A stretch of DNA of 64,000 nt from Pararobbsia alpina (GCF_902859895.1 NZ_CADIKM010000016.1:1-64000), one strand, 5' to 3'; positions 44,601 through 58,419 are shown, counted from the first letter of the stretch. The notes: generated by a model not told the origin, from the letters alone. Numbers and translations: made by a program.

Positions 44601-46205
44601 CTAGGAAGCATCGGGTCGGAAGGACATTCGGCCGGTCTGCGCATCGATATGCTCAGGGACCACGAGCCGGTCTGCTTGCGGCAATTCGAGCGCGGCGGCC
44701 ATCACGCGCTCCTGCGAGATCTCCGTGCGGCTCAGTTCCGCGGCGATCCGGCCTTCGCGCATGACAAGCACGCGATCCGCGATGCCGATGACCTCGGGAA
44801 GGTCCGACGAGATGCAGACGATCGCGACGCCACTCGCCGCGAGTTCGCGCATCAGATTGTAGATTTCCATTTTGGCGCCGATGTCGATGCCGCGTGTCGG
44901 CTCGTCGAGAATCAGCACCACCGGCTTGATCGCCAGCCACCGTGCGAGCAAGGCCTTCTGCTGGTTGCCGCCCGACAGGCCCGCGATCGGCATGCCGAGG
45001 CTCGCAGCCTTGACGTTCAGGCGTACCTTGAGCTCGGCGGCCACCCGGGCCATCGCCGCGCGGTTCACCATGCCGAAGCGCGCGAAGCGCTTTACGACAT
45101 TCATCGTCATGTTCGCGCCGACGCTCATATCGAGCAACAGCCCCTGCCCCTTGCGGTCTTCAGGGACATAGGCAATGCCTGCGCGGATCGCGTCGCGCGG
45201 CCTGCGGATGCTGGCCTCGGCGCCATTGACCCTGATCGTGCCGCTGCGCCGCACGTCAGCACCGAAGACCAGCCGGGCGAGCTCCGTGCGGCCAGCTCCG
45301 ATCAGCCCGGCGAGCGCGACGATCTCACCCTTGTAGGCCTTGAACGACACGTCATGAACCTGCTCGCTTGCGATGCGCTCGACTTCCAGTACACAATCGC
45401 CCGCCTTGAATCGTTCCTCACGTGGGAACAGTTCGGCGAGCGGGCGGCCGACCATCATCTGGACGATCCGGCCGCGCTCGATATCGGCCTTCTGGATTTC
45501 GCCGATTCGCTGGCCATCGCGCAGCACGGTGACGCGATCGGCAAGCAGGTCGACTTCGTCCATCCGGTGACTGATATAGATGATCGCGATGCCCTCCTCG
45601 CGCAGGCTCCGGATGATGCCGAACAATCGCTCCGTTTCGCGCTCCGACAGTGCCGCGGTCGGCTCGTCCATGATCAGTACGCGGCTGCGATGAATCAGCG
45701 CGCGGGCGATCTCGACCTGCTGCTGCTCCGCGATCGATAGCAACGCGGCCGGTGTTTCAGGAGCGAACGATGCGCCAAGCCGGTCGAGGATCTGCCGGGT
45801 CCGCGCATGGAGCGCCTGCTTGTCGAGCAGGCCGAACCGCGACCTCGGCTCGCTGCCCATGAACACGTTCTGCGCGACGCTGAGATTCGCCGCAATGCTC
45901 AGTTCCTGATAGATCAGGTTGATGCCGTGTGCTCGCGCGGACGCGGGGCCGTCAATCGCAATGGTCTGGCCGTCCATGCTGATACTGCCCGCGTCCGGCG
46001 TGATCACGCCCGCGAGCACCTTCATCAAGGTGCTCTTGCCCGCACCGTTCTCGCCCATGAGCGCATGGATCTCGTGCGCATGGACCTGCAGGCTCACGCC
46101 GGCCAACGCACTCGTCGCGCCGAAACGCTTGCTGACGTCTTGCATTTCCAGCACCGGCCGCGCGCGATCGTGCGGCATGTGAGAGGGCGTCGTCTGAGCT
46201 GGCAT
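44601..46205 (-). CDS. Sugar ABC transporter ATPase, two ATPase domains
   Basis: 534-residue RbsA-like protein. NBD1: Walker A GENGAGKST, signature-like LSIAEQQQ, Walker B LIMDEPTAAL. NBD2: GLIGAGRTEL (usual degenerate Walker A), LSGGNQQK, LILDEPTRGID. Unlike the ATPase at 27.8-29.3 kb, NBD2 keeps the normal Walker B. A C-terminal extension of about 25 residues (VPEHIDAQTGRMSF) follows the domain. It lies 19 bp downstream of the binding-protein gene and overlaps or abuts the permease gene. Confidence 0.94.
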   Translation of the reverse strand: MPAQTTPSHMPHDRARPVLEMQDVSKRFGATSALAGVSLQVHAHEIHALMGENGAGKSTLMKVLAGVITPDAGSISMDGQTIAIDGPASARAHGINLIYQELSIAANLSVAQNVFMGSEPRSRFGLLDKQALHARTRQILDRLGASFAPETPAALLSIAEQQQVEIARALIHRSRVLIMDEPTAALSERETERLFGIIRSLREEGIAIIYISHRMDEVDLLADRVTVLRDGQRIGEIQKADIERGRIVQMMVGRPLAELFPREERFKAGDCVLEVERIASEQVHDVSFKAYKGEIVALAGLIGAGRTELARLVFGADVRRSGTIRVNGAEASIRRPRDAIRAGIAYVPEDRKGQGLLLDMSVGANMTMNVVKRFARFGMVNRAAMARVAAELKVRLNVKAASLGMPIAGLSGGNQQKALLARWLAIKPVVLILDEPTRGIDIGAKMEIYNLMRELAASGVAIVCISSDLPEVIGIADRVLVMREGRIAAELSRTEISQERVMAAALELPQADRLVVPEHIDAQTGRMSFRPDAS

Positions 46206-46224
46206 GAAGGGCGTACTCGGGTGC

Positions 46225-47175
46225 TTACAGGGGTTTCCAGCCGACGTAGGTCGACGCGTTCTCCTTCGTGATCACCGGCGTCGGCATGAGCACCAGGGTC
46301 TGCGCGGGCGCCTTGCCGTTCATGATGCCGAAGCCGACTTCGACCGCGTTCCTACCCATCTCGTTGGGGTCTTGCGCGGACGACGCGACAAAGATCGAAT
46401 GCGGCTTCTTGATCTCGCTCACGGCTTCGGGCGAACCGTCGACCGACGTGAGGATAATGCCCGTGCGCCGCGCCTGCTTGACAGCCAGCAGCGAGCCGAT
46501 CGCGCACTGGTCGTTGATGTTGTAGATCGCATCGACTTTCGGGAACCGGGTCAGCAGATCCTGCGTCACCTGCAGCGCACCCTCGCGCGTACCCTTCGCA
46601 TCCTGGTCATCCGACAGGATCTTGATGTCCGGATGTTTCGCGAGTGCTTCCTTGCAGCCATTGATGCGGTCGAACACGGTCGTGACGGGCGGGCCCGAGA
46701 CGAGGATCACGTTGCCCTTGTTGCCGATCTCCTTGGCAAGGTATTCGCACGAGTTGCGGCCCGCCGCGACGCTATCCGCCATGATCGTGTACTGCACGCC
46801 CTCGGACGCGTCATCCAGCGCGACCACCGTGATGCCTGCCGCGCGCGCCTTGGCGAGCACCGGCGTAAGTGCCTTGGGATCGGCCGGGTCGAGTACGATC
46901 ATGTCGACCTTGCTCGCGATGAAATTCTCGATCTGGCTGACCTGCTTGCTGACGTCCCAGTTATGGGCGAGCACCGTGACCTTGACGTCTGGACCGCCGA
47001 GCTTGCGCGCCTCATCGGTCGCACCCTTGGCGAGCGAGGAAAAGAAGGGATTGCCGAGCACACCGACCGTCATGCCGACTGAGGTCAGCTTCTTCTCGGC
47101 GTGCGCCGAAGGCAGCAGAAACATCCCGCACGCCGCGATCGCCACGGCCATCCATTGTTTGAACATCGGTGACAT
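46225..47175 (-). CDS. Sugar ABC transporter periplasmic binding protein
   Basis: 316-residue Peripla_BP_4 protein with a Sec signal (MAVAIAACGMFLLPSAHA, cleavage before EKK). The ribose-binding-type pattern is clear: VGMTVGVLGNPFFSSLAKGA, MIVLDPADPKALTPVLAKAR, ITVVALDDASEGVQ, AIYNINDQCAIGSLLAV. Start at ATG 47175 with gagagg about 8 nt upstream. First gene of the minus-strand operon, divergent from the phosphatase-DeoR operon, with a shared 105-bp intergenic control region. Confidence 0.92.
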   Translation of the reverse strand: MSPMFKQWMAVAIAACGMFLLPSAHAEKKLTSVGMTVGVLGNPFFSSLAKGATDEARKLGGPDVKVTVLAHNWDVSKQVSQIENFIASKVDMIVLDPADPKALTPVLAKARAAGITVVALDDASEGVQYTIMADSVAAGRNSCEYLAKEIGNKGNVILVSGPPVTTVFDRINGCKEALAKHPDIKILSDDQDAKGTREGALQVTQDLLTRFPKVDAIYNINDQCAIGSLLAVKQARRTGIILTSVDGSPEAVSEIKKPHSIFVASSAQDPNEMGRNAVEVGFGIMNGKAPAQTLVLMPTPVITKENASTYVGWKPL

Positions 47176-47280
47176 CGGGGAACCTCTCCATGAAATAGAC
47201 AGCGTGATAGAGTGGCTCCATTTAACAGTCACAAAACTGCATTGTCAATCATCTTCGATCCAAGTAAAACAGTATAAATC
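47176..47280. promoter_or_regulatory. Divergent promoter region of the carbohydrate locus
   Basis: 105 bp between the two operon starts. It contains CGTGAT (about 47203-47208), TTGTGACTG on the minus strand (about 47224-47234) and TTGTCAATCA (47242-47251), all near-matches to the TGTGAT motifs upstream of the deoR-type gene, so it may carry the same regulator's operators. Confidence 0.35.
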
Positions 47281-48150
47281 ATGTCAAACACCCAAATAAG
47301 TGCTGCCGGCGACCGAGGAAAACGTACCGAACCCGCGGCCCTGCTGGCCGTCGCACTCGAGGCGGCCGGGCAGGCCCGCGACGTGATCCAGCAAGGGCGC
47401 CAGCAGCGCCAACATTTGACGATCGTTCACAAGAAGCCCAATGACCTGGTCTCGGAGATCGACCGCGGCGCCGAGGAAGCCATCATCAGGACGCTGCTCG
47501 CGCACTTCCCCGATCACAGCGTGATTGCAGAAGAAGGGCACGACCGCACGGGTAGCGGCCCGATAACCTGGATCATCGATCCGCTCGACGGCACGACCAA
47601 CTTCCTGCACGGCCTGCCGCACTACGCCGTGTCGATCGCCGCCGCGCAAAAGCGCCCGCAGGACGGCCAACTCGAACTCGTCGCGGGCGTCGTCATGGAT
47701 GCGGCCAAGGACGCGACCTTCACGGCCACCCGAGGCGGCGGCGCATTTCTCAATGGCACGCCGATCCGGGTTTCCGAGCGCTCCACGATCGACCAGGCGC
47801 TGGTCGCCACCGGCCTGCCCTGGCCCGACTCGCCTCACGCCGAGGCGTTCTTCGCCGCGCTGCGCGCGATCTGGCGCGACTGCCGCAATATCCGTCGGCC
47901 CGGTGCCGCCTCGCTCGACCTCGCCTATGTCGCGGCAGGCATCCTCGATGGCTATTGGGAAACCTCGCTCAAACTCTGGGATGTCGCAGCAGGTGCGCTG
48001 CTCGTGCGTGAAGCGGGTGGCCGCATATCCGATCTCGCCGGCGGCGACACCTGGCTGACGACCGGACATATATTGGCGGCCAATCCGGGTGTCCATCAGG
48101 CCATGCTCGATCGCATCGTCGTCGCAAGCAATGGCCACGCTTTTTTGTGA
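47281..48150 (+). CDS. Inositol-monophosphatase family sugar/polyol phosphatase
   Basis: 289-residue Mg-dependent phosphatase of the IMPase/FBPase superfamily. Metal-binding motifs: VIAEEGHD, WIIDPLDGTTNF and the C-terminal LWDVAAGALLV with GGRISD. A 20-residue N-terminal extension precedes the domain. As first gene of the operon with a DeoR regulator, BtpA protein and FGGY kinase, it probably hydrolyses a phosphorylated sugar, polyol or inositol intermediate. Substrate cannot be read from sequence. Confidence 0.93.
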   Translation: MSNTQISAAGDRGKRTEPAALLAVALEAAGQARDVIQQGRQQRQHLTIVHKKPNDLVSEIDRGAEEAIIRTLLAHFPDHSVIAEEGHDRTGSGPITWIIDPLDGTTNFLHGLPHYAVSIAAAQKRPQDGQLELVAGVVMDAAKDATFTATRGGGAFLNGTPIRVSERSTIDQALVATGLPWPDSPHAEAFFAALRAIWRDCRNIRRPGAASLDLAYVAAGILDGYWETSLKLWDVAAGALLVREAGGRISDLAGGDTWLTTGHILAANPGVHQAMLDRIVVASNGHAFL

Positions 48151-48181
48151 TCTATTGTGATTGATAATGTTGACATGTGAT
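48146..48181. promoter_or_regulatory. Helically phased TGTGAT repeats upstream of the deoR-type gene
   Basis: Three exact TGTGAT hexamers begin at 48146, 48156 and 48176, i.e. 10 and 20 bp apart, on one face of the helix. They sit between the phosphatase stop and the DeoR ATG. DeoR-family regulators commonly bind several short direct repeats, so this is a likely autoregulatory operator. Confidence 0.5.
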
Positions 48182-48220
48182 TGTTTGCATGAAAAAATCC
48201 CACTCACTGAGGTAGCCAAC

Positions 48221-49018
48221 ATGACAACGGAATCCGTGCAGGAGGGCCCCGGAGTATTTCCGGAGGAGCGCCGCGAGCGCTTGATGCGACTGGTCAATCA
48301 GCATCGGCGCCTCGCGACCGACGAACTCGCCCATATGCTCGGCGCGTCGCTCGCGACGGTGCGACGCGACACACGCGCGCTGGAACGCGAAGGAAAAATC
48401 AGGCGCACGCATGGCGGTGTGATGTCGGTCGGTACGGCCGTCGAGGACGCTCCCGATGAAGAGCCGTTGTTCTCAGAGAAGCGTCGCGCGAATCTCGAGG
48501 AGAAGAAGCGCATCGCCGCGGTCGCGGCCGAACTGGTGCCAGATTATTCGACGGTGATCATCGACTCCGGCACCACGGCGCTCGCGCTCGCGCAGCGGCT
48601 CGCCGGCCGGCCGCTGATGCTCATCACGATGGACCTCAAGGTTGCCGAGGCCGCTGCGCGCGGCCCGACCGAGGTCTGGCTGCTCGGCGGCCGGGTGCGC
48701 AATGGCCTCTTCAGCCTCGTTGGCGCATGGGCCGACGGCATGCTGCGCGGCATCCATGCGGATATCTTTTTCCTCTCGGCCGACGCGATCGATGCCGAGG
48801 CCGTGACGAACTCGACGGTCGACGAAGCAGAACTCAAGAAGGTCGCGCTGGCCCGCGCAAAGAAGCGCGTGGCCATCGCGGACCACACGAAATTCAACCA
48901 TCGCAAGCTGGTGTCGGTATGCACGCTGGATGCGATCGATGTCCTCGTGACGGATGAACCCGCGCGCGCGCTTGTCGCGCCGTATGAAAGCCGCTTTGCG
49001 CAAATCTTGTACGCATAG
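48221..49018 (+). CDS. DeoR-family transcriptional regulator
   Basis: 265-residue DeoR/GlpR-type repressor: N-terminal winged helix (about 20-75: LATDELAHMLGASLATVRRD, then REGKIRRTHGG) and a C-terminal sugar-phosphate-binding DeoRC domain (IIDSGTTALALAQRL; ADHTKFNHRKLVSV). The start at 48221 is supported by gagg 8 nt upstream. In this family, binding of a phosphorylated sugar releases the DNA. Its position inside the kinase/phosphatase operon and facing the ABC operon makes it the probable regulator of the whole locus. Confidence 0.93.
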   Translation: MTTESVQEGPGVFPEERRERLMRLVNQHRRLATDELAHMLGASLATVRRDTRALEREGKIRRTHGGVMSVGTAVEDAPDEEPLFSEKRRANLEEKKRIAAVAAELVPDYSTVIIDSGTTALALAQRLAGRPLMLITMDLKVAEAAARGPTEVWLLGGRVRNGLFSLVGAWADGMLRGIHADIFFLSADAIDAEAVTNSTVDEAELKKVALARAKKRVAIADHTKFNHRKLVSVCTLDAIDVLVTDEPARALVAPYESRFAQILYA

Positions 49019-49052
49019 CGATTCTGAATGCTGTGCCCACGGAGCTATCCAA

Positions 49053-49859
49053 ATGACGAACTTCCGACGTGTGTTCGGCGATACCAAGCCGGTCATCGCC
49101 ATGGTCCACCTCTTGCCGCTACCCGGCACGCCGCTCTATGACGAAGAGGGTGGCGTCGCGCGCATCGTGGACGAAGCACGCAAGGACCTCGACGCACTGC
49201 AGGCCGCTGGCGTCGATGCCGTCATGTTCGGCAATGAAAACGATCGCCCGTACGAACTGAACGTCGACATGGCCTCGACCTCGACGATGGCGTTTGTGAT
49301 CGGCCAACTGCGCCCGCGCATCACCGTCCCGTTCGGTGTCAACGTGCTCTGGGACCCGATGAGTTCGATCGCGCTCGCCGCCGCGACCGGCGCCTCGTTT
49401 ATCCGCGAAATCTGCACGGGCTTCTATGCGTCCGACATGGGCCCTTGGGTCGGCCGTTCCGCGGAGCCGATGCGCTATCGCAACCGTCTCGGCCGCAAGG
49501 ATGTCGCGATGCTCTACAACCTGTCGGCCGAGTTCGCGCATTCGCTCGACGCCCGCCCGTTGCCGGATCGCGCACGTTCGGCGGTGTTCTCGAGCATTCC
49601 TGATGCGGTGCTCGTGTCCGGTGCGATCACCGGCGAAGCCGCGCCGATGGCACAACTCGAAGGCGTCAAGGCGGTCCTGCCGACGACTCCCGTGCTCGCG
49701 AACACCGGCGTGCGGCATGAAACGGTCGGCGACGTCTTCCGTGTCGCCGACGGCTGCATCGTCGGTTCGTCACTCAAGGTCGACGGCAACACGTGGAATC
49801 CGGTCGACCCCGCACGCGCCAAGGAATTCATGCGGCTCGCGCATATCGCGCGCGCCTGA
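49053..49859 (+). CDS. BtpA/SgcQ family protein
   Basis: 268-residue member of the BtpA family (TIM-barrel-like; named for a photosystem I assembly factor and including E. coli SgcQ). It opens with AMVHLLPLPGTPLYDEEGG and shows VDAVMFGNENDRPYELNVD, FGVNVLWDPMSSIALAAATG and TPVLANTGVRHETVGDVF. Outside phototrophs these proteins sit in carbohydrate operons, often with M42 peptidases and DeoR regulators, and are presumed sugar-phosphate enzymes of unknown reaction. It lies between the DeoR gene and the FGGY kinase. Confidence 0.92.
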   Translation: MTNFRRVFGDTKPVIAMVHLLPLPGTPLYDEEGGVARIVDEARKDLDALQAAGVDAVMFGNENDRPYELNVDMASTSTMAFVIGQLRPRITVPFGVNVLWDPMSSIALAAATGASFIREICTGFYASDMGPWVGRSAEPMRYRNRLGRKDVAMLYNLSAEFAHSLDARPLPDRARSAVFSSIPDAVLVSGAITGEAAPMAQLEGVKAVLPTTPVLANTGVRHETVGDVFRVADGCIVGSSLKVDGNTWNPVDPARAKEFMRLAHIARA

Positions 49860-49873
49860 GGCCGCGCCGAGCC

Positions 49874-51388
49874 ATGGACTATCTGCTTGGCATCGATATC
49901 GGCACGTTCGAGTCGAAGGGGACGATCATCGACGCGAACGGCGCGGTCATCGCACGTGCGTCGACACCCCATCGCATGCGCGTGCCGCAGCCCGGCTGGG
50001 CCGAACACGACCCGCTGACTGACTGGTGGGGCGACTTCTGCCTGCTGTCGAAGCAGCTTGTCGAGCAAGCCGCGCAGGCGGGGATCGACGCAAGCCGGAT
50101 TCGCGCGGTCGGGTGCAGCGCGATTGCGCCGTGCATGCTGCCGCTCGACCGTGATGGCACCCCCTTGCGTCATGCCGTGCTCTATGGCGTCGATACGCGT
50201 GCGAGCCGGGAGATCGACGAACTCAACACGCTATATGGACGCGAACGCCTGCTGCTCCACTGCGGCAATGCGCTCACGTCGCAGTCGGTCGGCCCGAAGA
50301 TTCTCTGGCTCAAGCGCAACGAGCCTGAACACTATGCGCAGGCCGCGAAGATCGTCTCTTCGACGACCTACCTCGTCTATCGGCTGACGGGCGAGACGGT
50401 GCTCGACCACTACACGGCGGCATCGTTCACCCCGCTCTACGACATTCGAACGCAGCAATGGTCAAGCACGCTGGCCGATGAAGTCGACGGCGGCATCATC
50501 GACATCGACAAGCTGCCCACGCTCGCGTGGACGACCGATATCGCGGGCCGCGTGACGAAGCAAGCCGCGCTGCAGACCGGGCTTGCCGAAGGCACGCCGG
50601 TTATCGCCGGCACGGCGGATGCGGCCGCCGAAGCCGTGAGCGTCGGCGTGCTGGCCGCCGGCGAGATGATGATGATGTACGGCTCGACGATCTTCATCAT
50701 TCAGGTGACGGACCGTGCCGTGCAGGATCCGCGTCTCTGGTATGCCCCCTGGTTGTTCCCCGGGCTCCATACGAGTTCGTCGGGCCTTGCGACGAGCGGC
50801 ACGCTGACCGTCTGGTTCCGCGAACAGTTCGCGCGCGATCTGCCGGCCGACGAGGCCTTCGGCATGCTCGCACAGGAAGCCGCGCAATCGCCACCCGGTG
50901 CAAAAGGCCTGATCATGCTGCCCTACCTGTCGGGCGAGCGCACGCCGATCCACGATCCGCATGCACGCGGCTGCGTGCTCGGCCTGAATCTCACGCACAC
51001 GCGCGGCGACCTCTACCGTGCGGCGCTCGAAGGCATCGCCAACAGCGTACGGCATGTGCTCGAAACCTATGCCGAGGCGCACGCCTCGCCGCGACGCGTG
51101 GTCGCCGTCGGCGGGGGCACGAAGAACCCGCTCTGGCTCCAGGCAGTCAGCGATTGCGCCAACTTCGAGCAAGACGTGCCGTCGCTGACCTTCGGCGCCT
51201 CGTTCGGCAGCGCCTTGCTGGCGGGCATCGGCGCGGGCGTGCTGACGGCGGACACCATCCACCGCGCCAACCCGATCGCCGCACAGGTCAGCCCCGACCC
51301 TTCGACACGGGCCGTCTACGACAAGCAGCACCGGATCTTCCGCGAGCTCTACCTCAATACGAAAGACCTCATGCATCTGCTCGGCTGA
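49874..51388 (+). CDS. FGGY-family carbohydrate kinase
   Basis: 504-residue sugar/polyol kinase. N-terminal ATPase-fold motif GIDIGTFESKG, central catalytic-Asp region GTADAAAEAVSVG, and C-terminal adenine loop VVAVGGGTKNPLWLQAVSD. It resembles the xylulokinase/gluconokinase-like group; the substrate is not predictable by eye. It ends the phosphatase-DeoR-BtpA-kinase operon and would phosphorylate the compound imported by the divergent ABC system. Confidence 0.93.
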   Translation: MDYLLGIDIGTFESKGTIIDANGAVIARASTPHRMRVPQPGWAEHDPLTDWWGDFCLLSKQLVEQAAQAGIDASRIRAVGCSAIAPCMLPLDRDGTPLRHAVLYGVDTRASREIDELNTLYGRERLLLHCGNALTSQSVGPKILWLKRNEPEHYAQAAKIVSSTTYLVYRLTGETVLDHYTAASFTPLYDIRTQQWSSTLADEVDGGIIDIDKLPTLAWTTDIAGRVTKQAALQTGLAEGTPVIAGTADAAAEAVSVGVLAAGEMMMMYGSTIFIIQVTDRAVQDPRLWYAPWLFPGLHTSSSGLATSGTLTVWFREQFARDLPADEAFGMLAQEAAQSPPGAKGLIMLPYLSGERTPIHDPHARGCVLGLNLTHTRGDLYRAALEGIANSVRHVLETYAEAHASPRRVVAVGGGTKNPLWLQAVSDCANFEQDVPSLTFGASFGSALLAGIGAGVLTADTIHRANPIAAQVSPDPSTRAVYDKQHRIFRELYLNTKDLMHLLG

Positions 51389-51497
51389 CGAAGGCGCGTC
51401 TCCAGTCCCGCCGTGACGCGGTTCCCCTGCCTCGCCAGCCTTGGCGGCAGGGGCGGGAATCGGCACCGTTGGGGTGTCCTGTGCTATCGTACCGGCG

Positions 51498-51692
51498 CGT
51501 TTGGTGCTCGCGCGTGCGTTCTGGCACGCGCAGTTAAACGGGAAACAGGGCGTGTCCGCGGACGCCAACCTGTGCTGCCCCCGCAACGGTAAGCGATCCG
51601 GTCGAGGTTTTCGGCCTGCCTCATTCAACAGCCACTGCATCCGCGGGAAGGCGAATGAGGCCTGATCGCCAGCCCGGATACCGGCCAACGCG
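51498..51692 (+). ncRNA. Cobalamin (B12) riboswitch
   Basis: Conserved elements of the adenosylcobalamin riboswitch are in order: aaacgggaaacaggg (51536-51550), tgctgcccccgcaacggtaa (about 51573-51592), a gaatgagg segment (51653-51660), and the B12 box agcccggataccggcc (51671-51686). It lies about 150 bp upstream of cobN in the same direction, so high cobalamin should repress the whole cobN-cbi operon. Confidence 0.95.
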
Positions 51693-51841
51693 AGTGGCGA
51701 ATCCTGCGGGAGTGCTGGAATCTCCAGCCCCCGTGGCCGCCGACCGCCGAATCCGCGGGGACGGATGCCGGTGCCCGAGCCCGGACGGCGACGCGTGTGT
51801 CATGCGTCGCGCACCCGGGCCATTGACGCGCAGCAAGCCCG

Positions 51842-55981
<4,140 letters not shown>

Positions 55982-56091
55982 AGACGGATAGTGAAGATCG
56001 ACGGCGAAGCGCGCAAGTGAAGAGGGTCAATGAGGATGTCAAACGAGCGCGGCAACTGAAGATGGCAACCGAGACCACAATGGAGGGAATC

Positions 56092-56130
56092 ATGCAACGG
56101 ACCTCGCAGCAGGGTCGGCCGAGTTTATGA
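56092..56130 (+). CDS. 12-codon leader ORF coupled to chlID
   Basis: ATG 56092 is preceded by tggaggg at good spacing and opens a 12-codon frame ([12 protein letters not shown]) whose TGA overlaps the chlID ATG as ATGA. The chlID start itself has no visible Shine-Dalgarno. It therefore looks like a coupling leader more than a functional peptide. Confidence 0.4.
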   Translation: MQRTSQQGRPSL

Positions 56131-58376
56131 ATTCCATCTTTCCATTCACGGCTATCGTCGGACAGGACACGCTCAAGCGAGCGCTGCTGCTGTGCGCGGT
56201 CAACCCGTCGCTGAGCGGCGTACTGATACGCGGCGACAAAGGCACCGCGAAAAGCACCGCTGCGCGCGGCCTGCGCGAACTGCTCGTGCCGATCGAACGC
56301 GTGCCGGGCTGTCCTTACAACTGCGCGCCCGGCGCCGCGCTCGGCCAATGCGAAGCATGCAGCCGGATCGACGCGGTCGAGCCCGATACGACCGTACTCG
56401 CGCCGGTGCCCTTCGTCAATCTGCCGCTCGGCGCAACCGAAGACCGCGTGCTCGGCAGCCTCGACCTCGAGCGCGTGCTCAAGGACGGCAAGCGCGCCTT
56501 CCAGCCCGGATTGCTCGCGGCCGCGCATCGCGGCATGCTCTATATCGACGAGGTCAACCTGCTGCCGGACCATCTGGTCGACTCGCTGCTCGACGTGGCG
56601 GCGATGGGCCAGCATACGATCGAGCGTGAAGGCCTGTCCATCAGCCATCCGGCGCAGATCACGCTGATCGGCACGATGAACGCCGAAGAAGGCGATCTGC
56701 GGCCGCAACTGCTCGACCGCTTTGCGATGATGGTCGAAGTGGCGGCACCCGATGTGCCCGCGGTGCGAAGCGAGGTCGTCCGCCGCCGGCTCGCATTCGA
56801 TGCGGACAGGCCGGGTTTTGTCGCGCGTTGGGCAGGCGAGACGGCAATCCTGCGGCAGCGTGTGAGCGACGCGCGTGCGCGGCTGCTGGATGTCGAACTG
56901 CCCGATTCCCTGCTCGATTTCGTCAGCACGCTGTGCTGCGAATTCGGCGCGACCAGCTTGCGTGCCGATATCACCTTGAACAAGGTCGCGTTGACACATG
57001 CGGCTCTCGAAGGCCGCCTGGTCGTCGATGTCGACGATATCGCCGCCGCGGCCGAACTCGTGTTGCCACACCGGCGCCGGCGCAAACCGTTCGAACAGCC
57101 GGGCCTCGATCGCGAGCGTCTCGAGGAAGCACTCGATCGGATGCGCGACGCCGCTCGGGCACCCACGGGACAAGCCAAGGATTCAAGCTCCGGGACCGAC
57201 GAGCAGGACGACCTGGCTCAGGGCGCGGGCCAGCACGACGAGAAGGATCCATCGGAGCCGCGAGCGGAAGGACACGCGGATGAACCTGTCGATACCGAAG
57301 CCGATGCCCATGCATCAGCGAACGCTGAACTAGAGGACGGTACCGATCAAACGAAGGACGCCGAAGATTCGTCAGACGTACAGGCGGATACGCGTTCCAC
57401 CTCGACACAGGGCGAACCCTCACCCGCCGCTACGACCGTCTTTGCCACGGGCGCGGCGACCGAGGCGCCCACGCTGCGCATCGCCAGCCGCGACGAAGGG
57501 GGTGCCGAAGGACGCCGCAGCATCGCCACGGCCGCGGCACGCGGTGCCTACACGCATGCAGTCGCCGCCGTGCGGCCGAAGCACCTCGCCGTGGATGCGA
57601 CATTGCGTCATGCGATCCTTCGCGAGCCGGGGCGGCTCCAGGTCACGCGGGACGATCTCCATGACAAGGTCCTCATCGGCAAGCAGGCCCACCTGATCTT
57701 GCTGATCGTCGACGCCTCAGGCTCGATGGCGGCCCGCCGCCGGATGGAAGCCGTCAAGGGCTGCGTGCTCGGCTTGCTCGAGGACGCCTATCGGCGCCGT
57801 GACGAGATCGGTGTGATCGCGTTTCGCGGCGAGCGCGCCGAACTCGTCCTGCCGCCGACGCGCAATGTCGAACTCGCGCAGCGTGCGCTCCAGGATTTGC
57901 CCACCGGCGGCCGGACGCCGCTCGCACAGGCGCTTGAACTGGGTGCGCAATTGCTGATCGGCCGGTCCGCGGGGCGCGGCGCATCGGGCACCACGCTCAA
58001 ACCGCTGCTCGTGCTGCTCAGCGATGGACGGGCAAACGTGCCGCTTCACAGCGAACGGCCTACCATGTCGTTCAACGACGGTCGGACCAACGTGCCGTCC
58101 AGCGACCGACCCGCAAGCGCGTCGTCTGACCCCGAACGCGCGAACCTGCCGCTCGACGACCATGAAATGCGTGGCGACGGCTGGCAGGATACCCTGTTGC
58201 TGGCTGACCAGATTGCCCAGGCGCATATCAGTGCGCTCGTGCTCGATACCGAGCAGGGCGTGATCCGGCATGCCCGCGCCAGGGCCGTCGCGCAAGCGCT
58301 GCATGCCGAATACCGGCGGCTCGACGAATGGTCGGCCGAAACCCTTGCGATTACGATCCGGGAGCGCCTTGCATGA
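56127..58376 (+). CDS. Fused ChlI-ChlD-type chelatase ATPase/VWA subunit
   Basis: 749-residue protein joining an AAA+ ChlI/BchI-like ATPase (about 1-345; Walker [10 protein letters not shown], Walker [31 protein letters not shown]) to a C-terminal VWA domain with the MIDAS motif DASGS at Asp529. The two are joined by an acidic Asp/Glu/Ala-rich linker (about 350-470). It is the likely energy-coupling partner of CobN, replacing CobS/CobT. Within the VWA domain, after [10 protein letters not shown], there is an extra segment with repeats of the phrase DGR-NVP (about 58023-58150). Starts at ATG 56127, overlapping a short leader ORF. Confidence 0.92.
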   Translation: MNSIFPFTAIVGQDTLKRALLLCAVNPSLSGVLIRGDKGTAKSTAARGLRELLVPIERVPGCPYNCAPGAALGQCEACSRIDAVEPDTTVLAPVPFVNLPLGATEDRVLGSLDLERVLKDGKRAFQPGLLAAAHRGMLYIDEVNLLPDHLVDSLLDVAAMGQHTIEREGLSISHPAQITLIGTMNAEEGDLRPQLLDRFAMMVEVAAPDVPAVRSEVVRRRLAFDADRPGFVARWAGETAILRQRVSDARARLLDVELPDSLLDFVSTLCCEFGATSLRADITLNKVALTHAALEGRLVVDVDDIAAAAELVLPHRRRRKPFEQPGLDRERLEEALDRMRDAARAPTGQAKDSSSGTDEQDDLAQGAGQHDEKDPSEPRAEGHADEPVDTEADAHASANAELEDGTDQTKDAEDSSDVQADTRSTSTQGEPSPAATTVFATGAATEAPTLRIASRDEGGAEGRRSIATAAARGAYTHAVAAVRPKHLAVDATLRHAILREPGRLQVTRDDLHDKVLIGKQAHLILLIVDASGSMAARRRMEAVKGCVLGLLEDAYRRRDEIGVIAFRGERAELVLPPTRNVELAQRALQDLPTGGRTPLAQALELGAQLLIGRSAGRGASGTTLKPLLVLLSDGRANVPLHSERPTMSFNDGRTNVPSSDRPASASSDPERANLPLDDHEMRGDGWQDTLLLADQIAQAHISALVLDTEQGVIRHARARAVAQALHAEYRRLDEWSAETLAITIRERLA

Positions 58377-58419
58377 AGACTTCGCAACGCACCACCCCGC
58401 TACCAGATTAGGACTTGCC

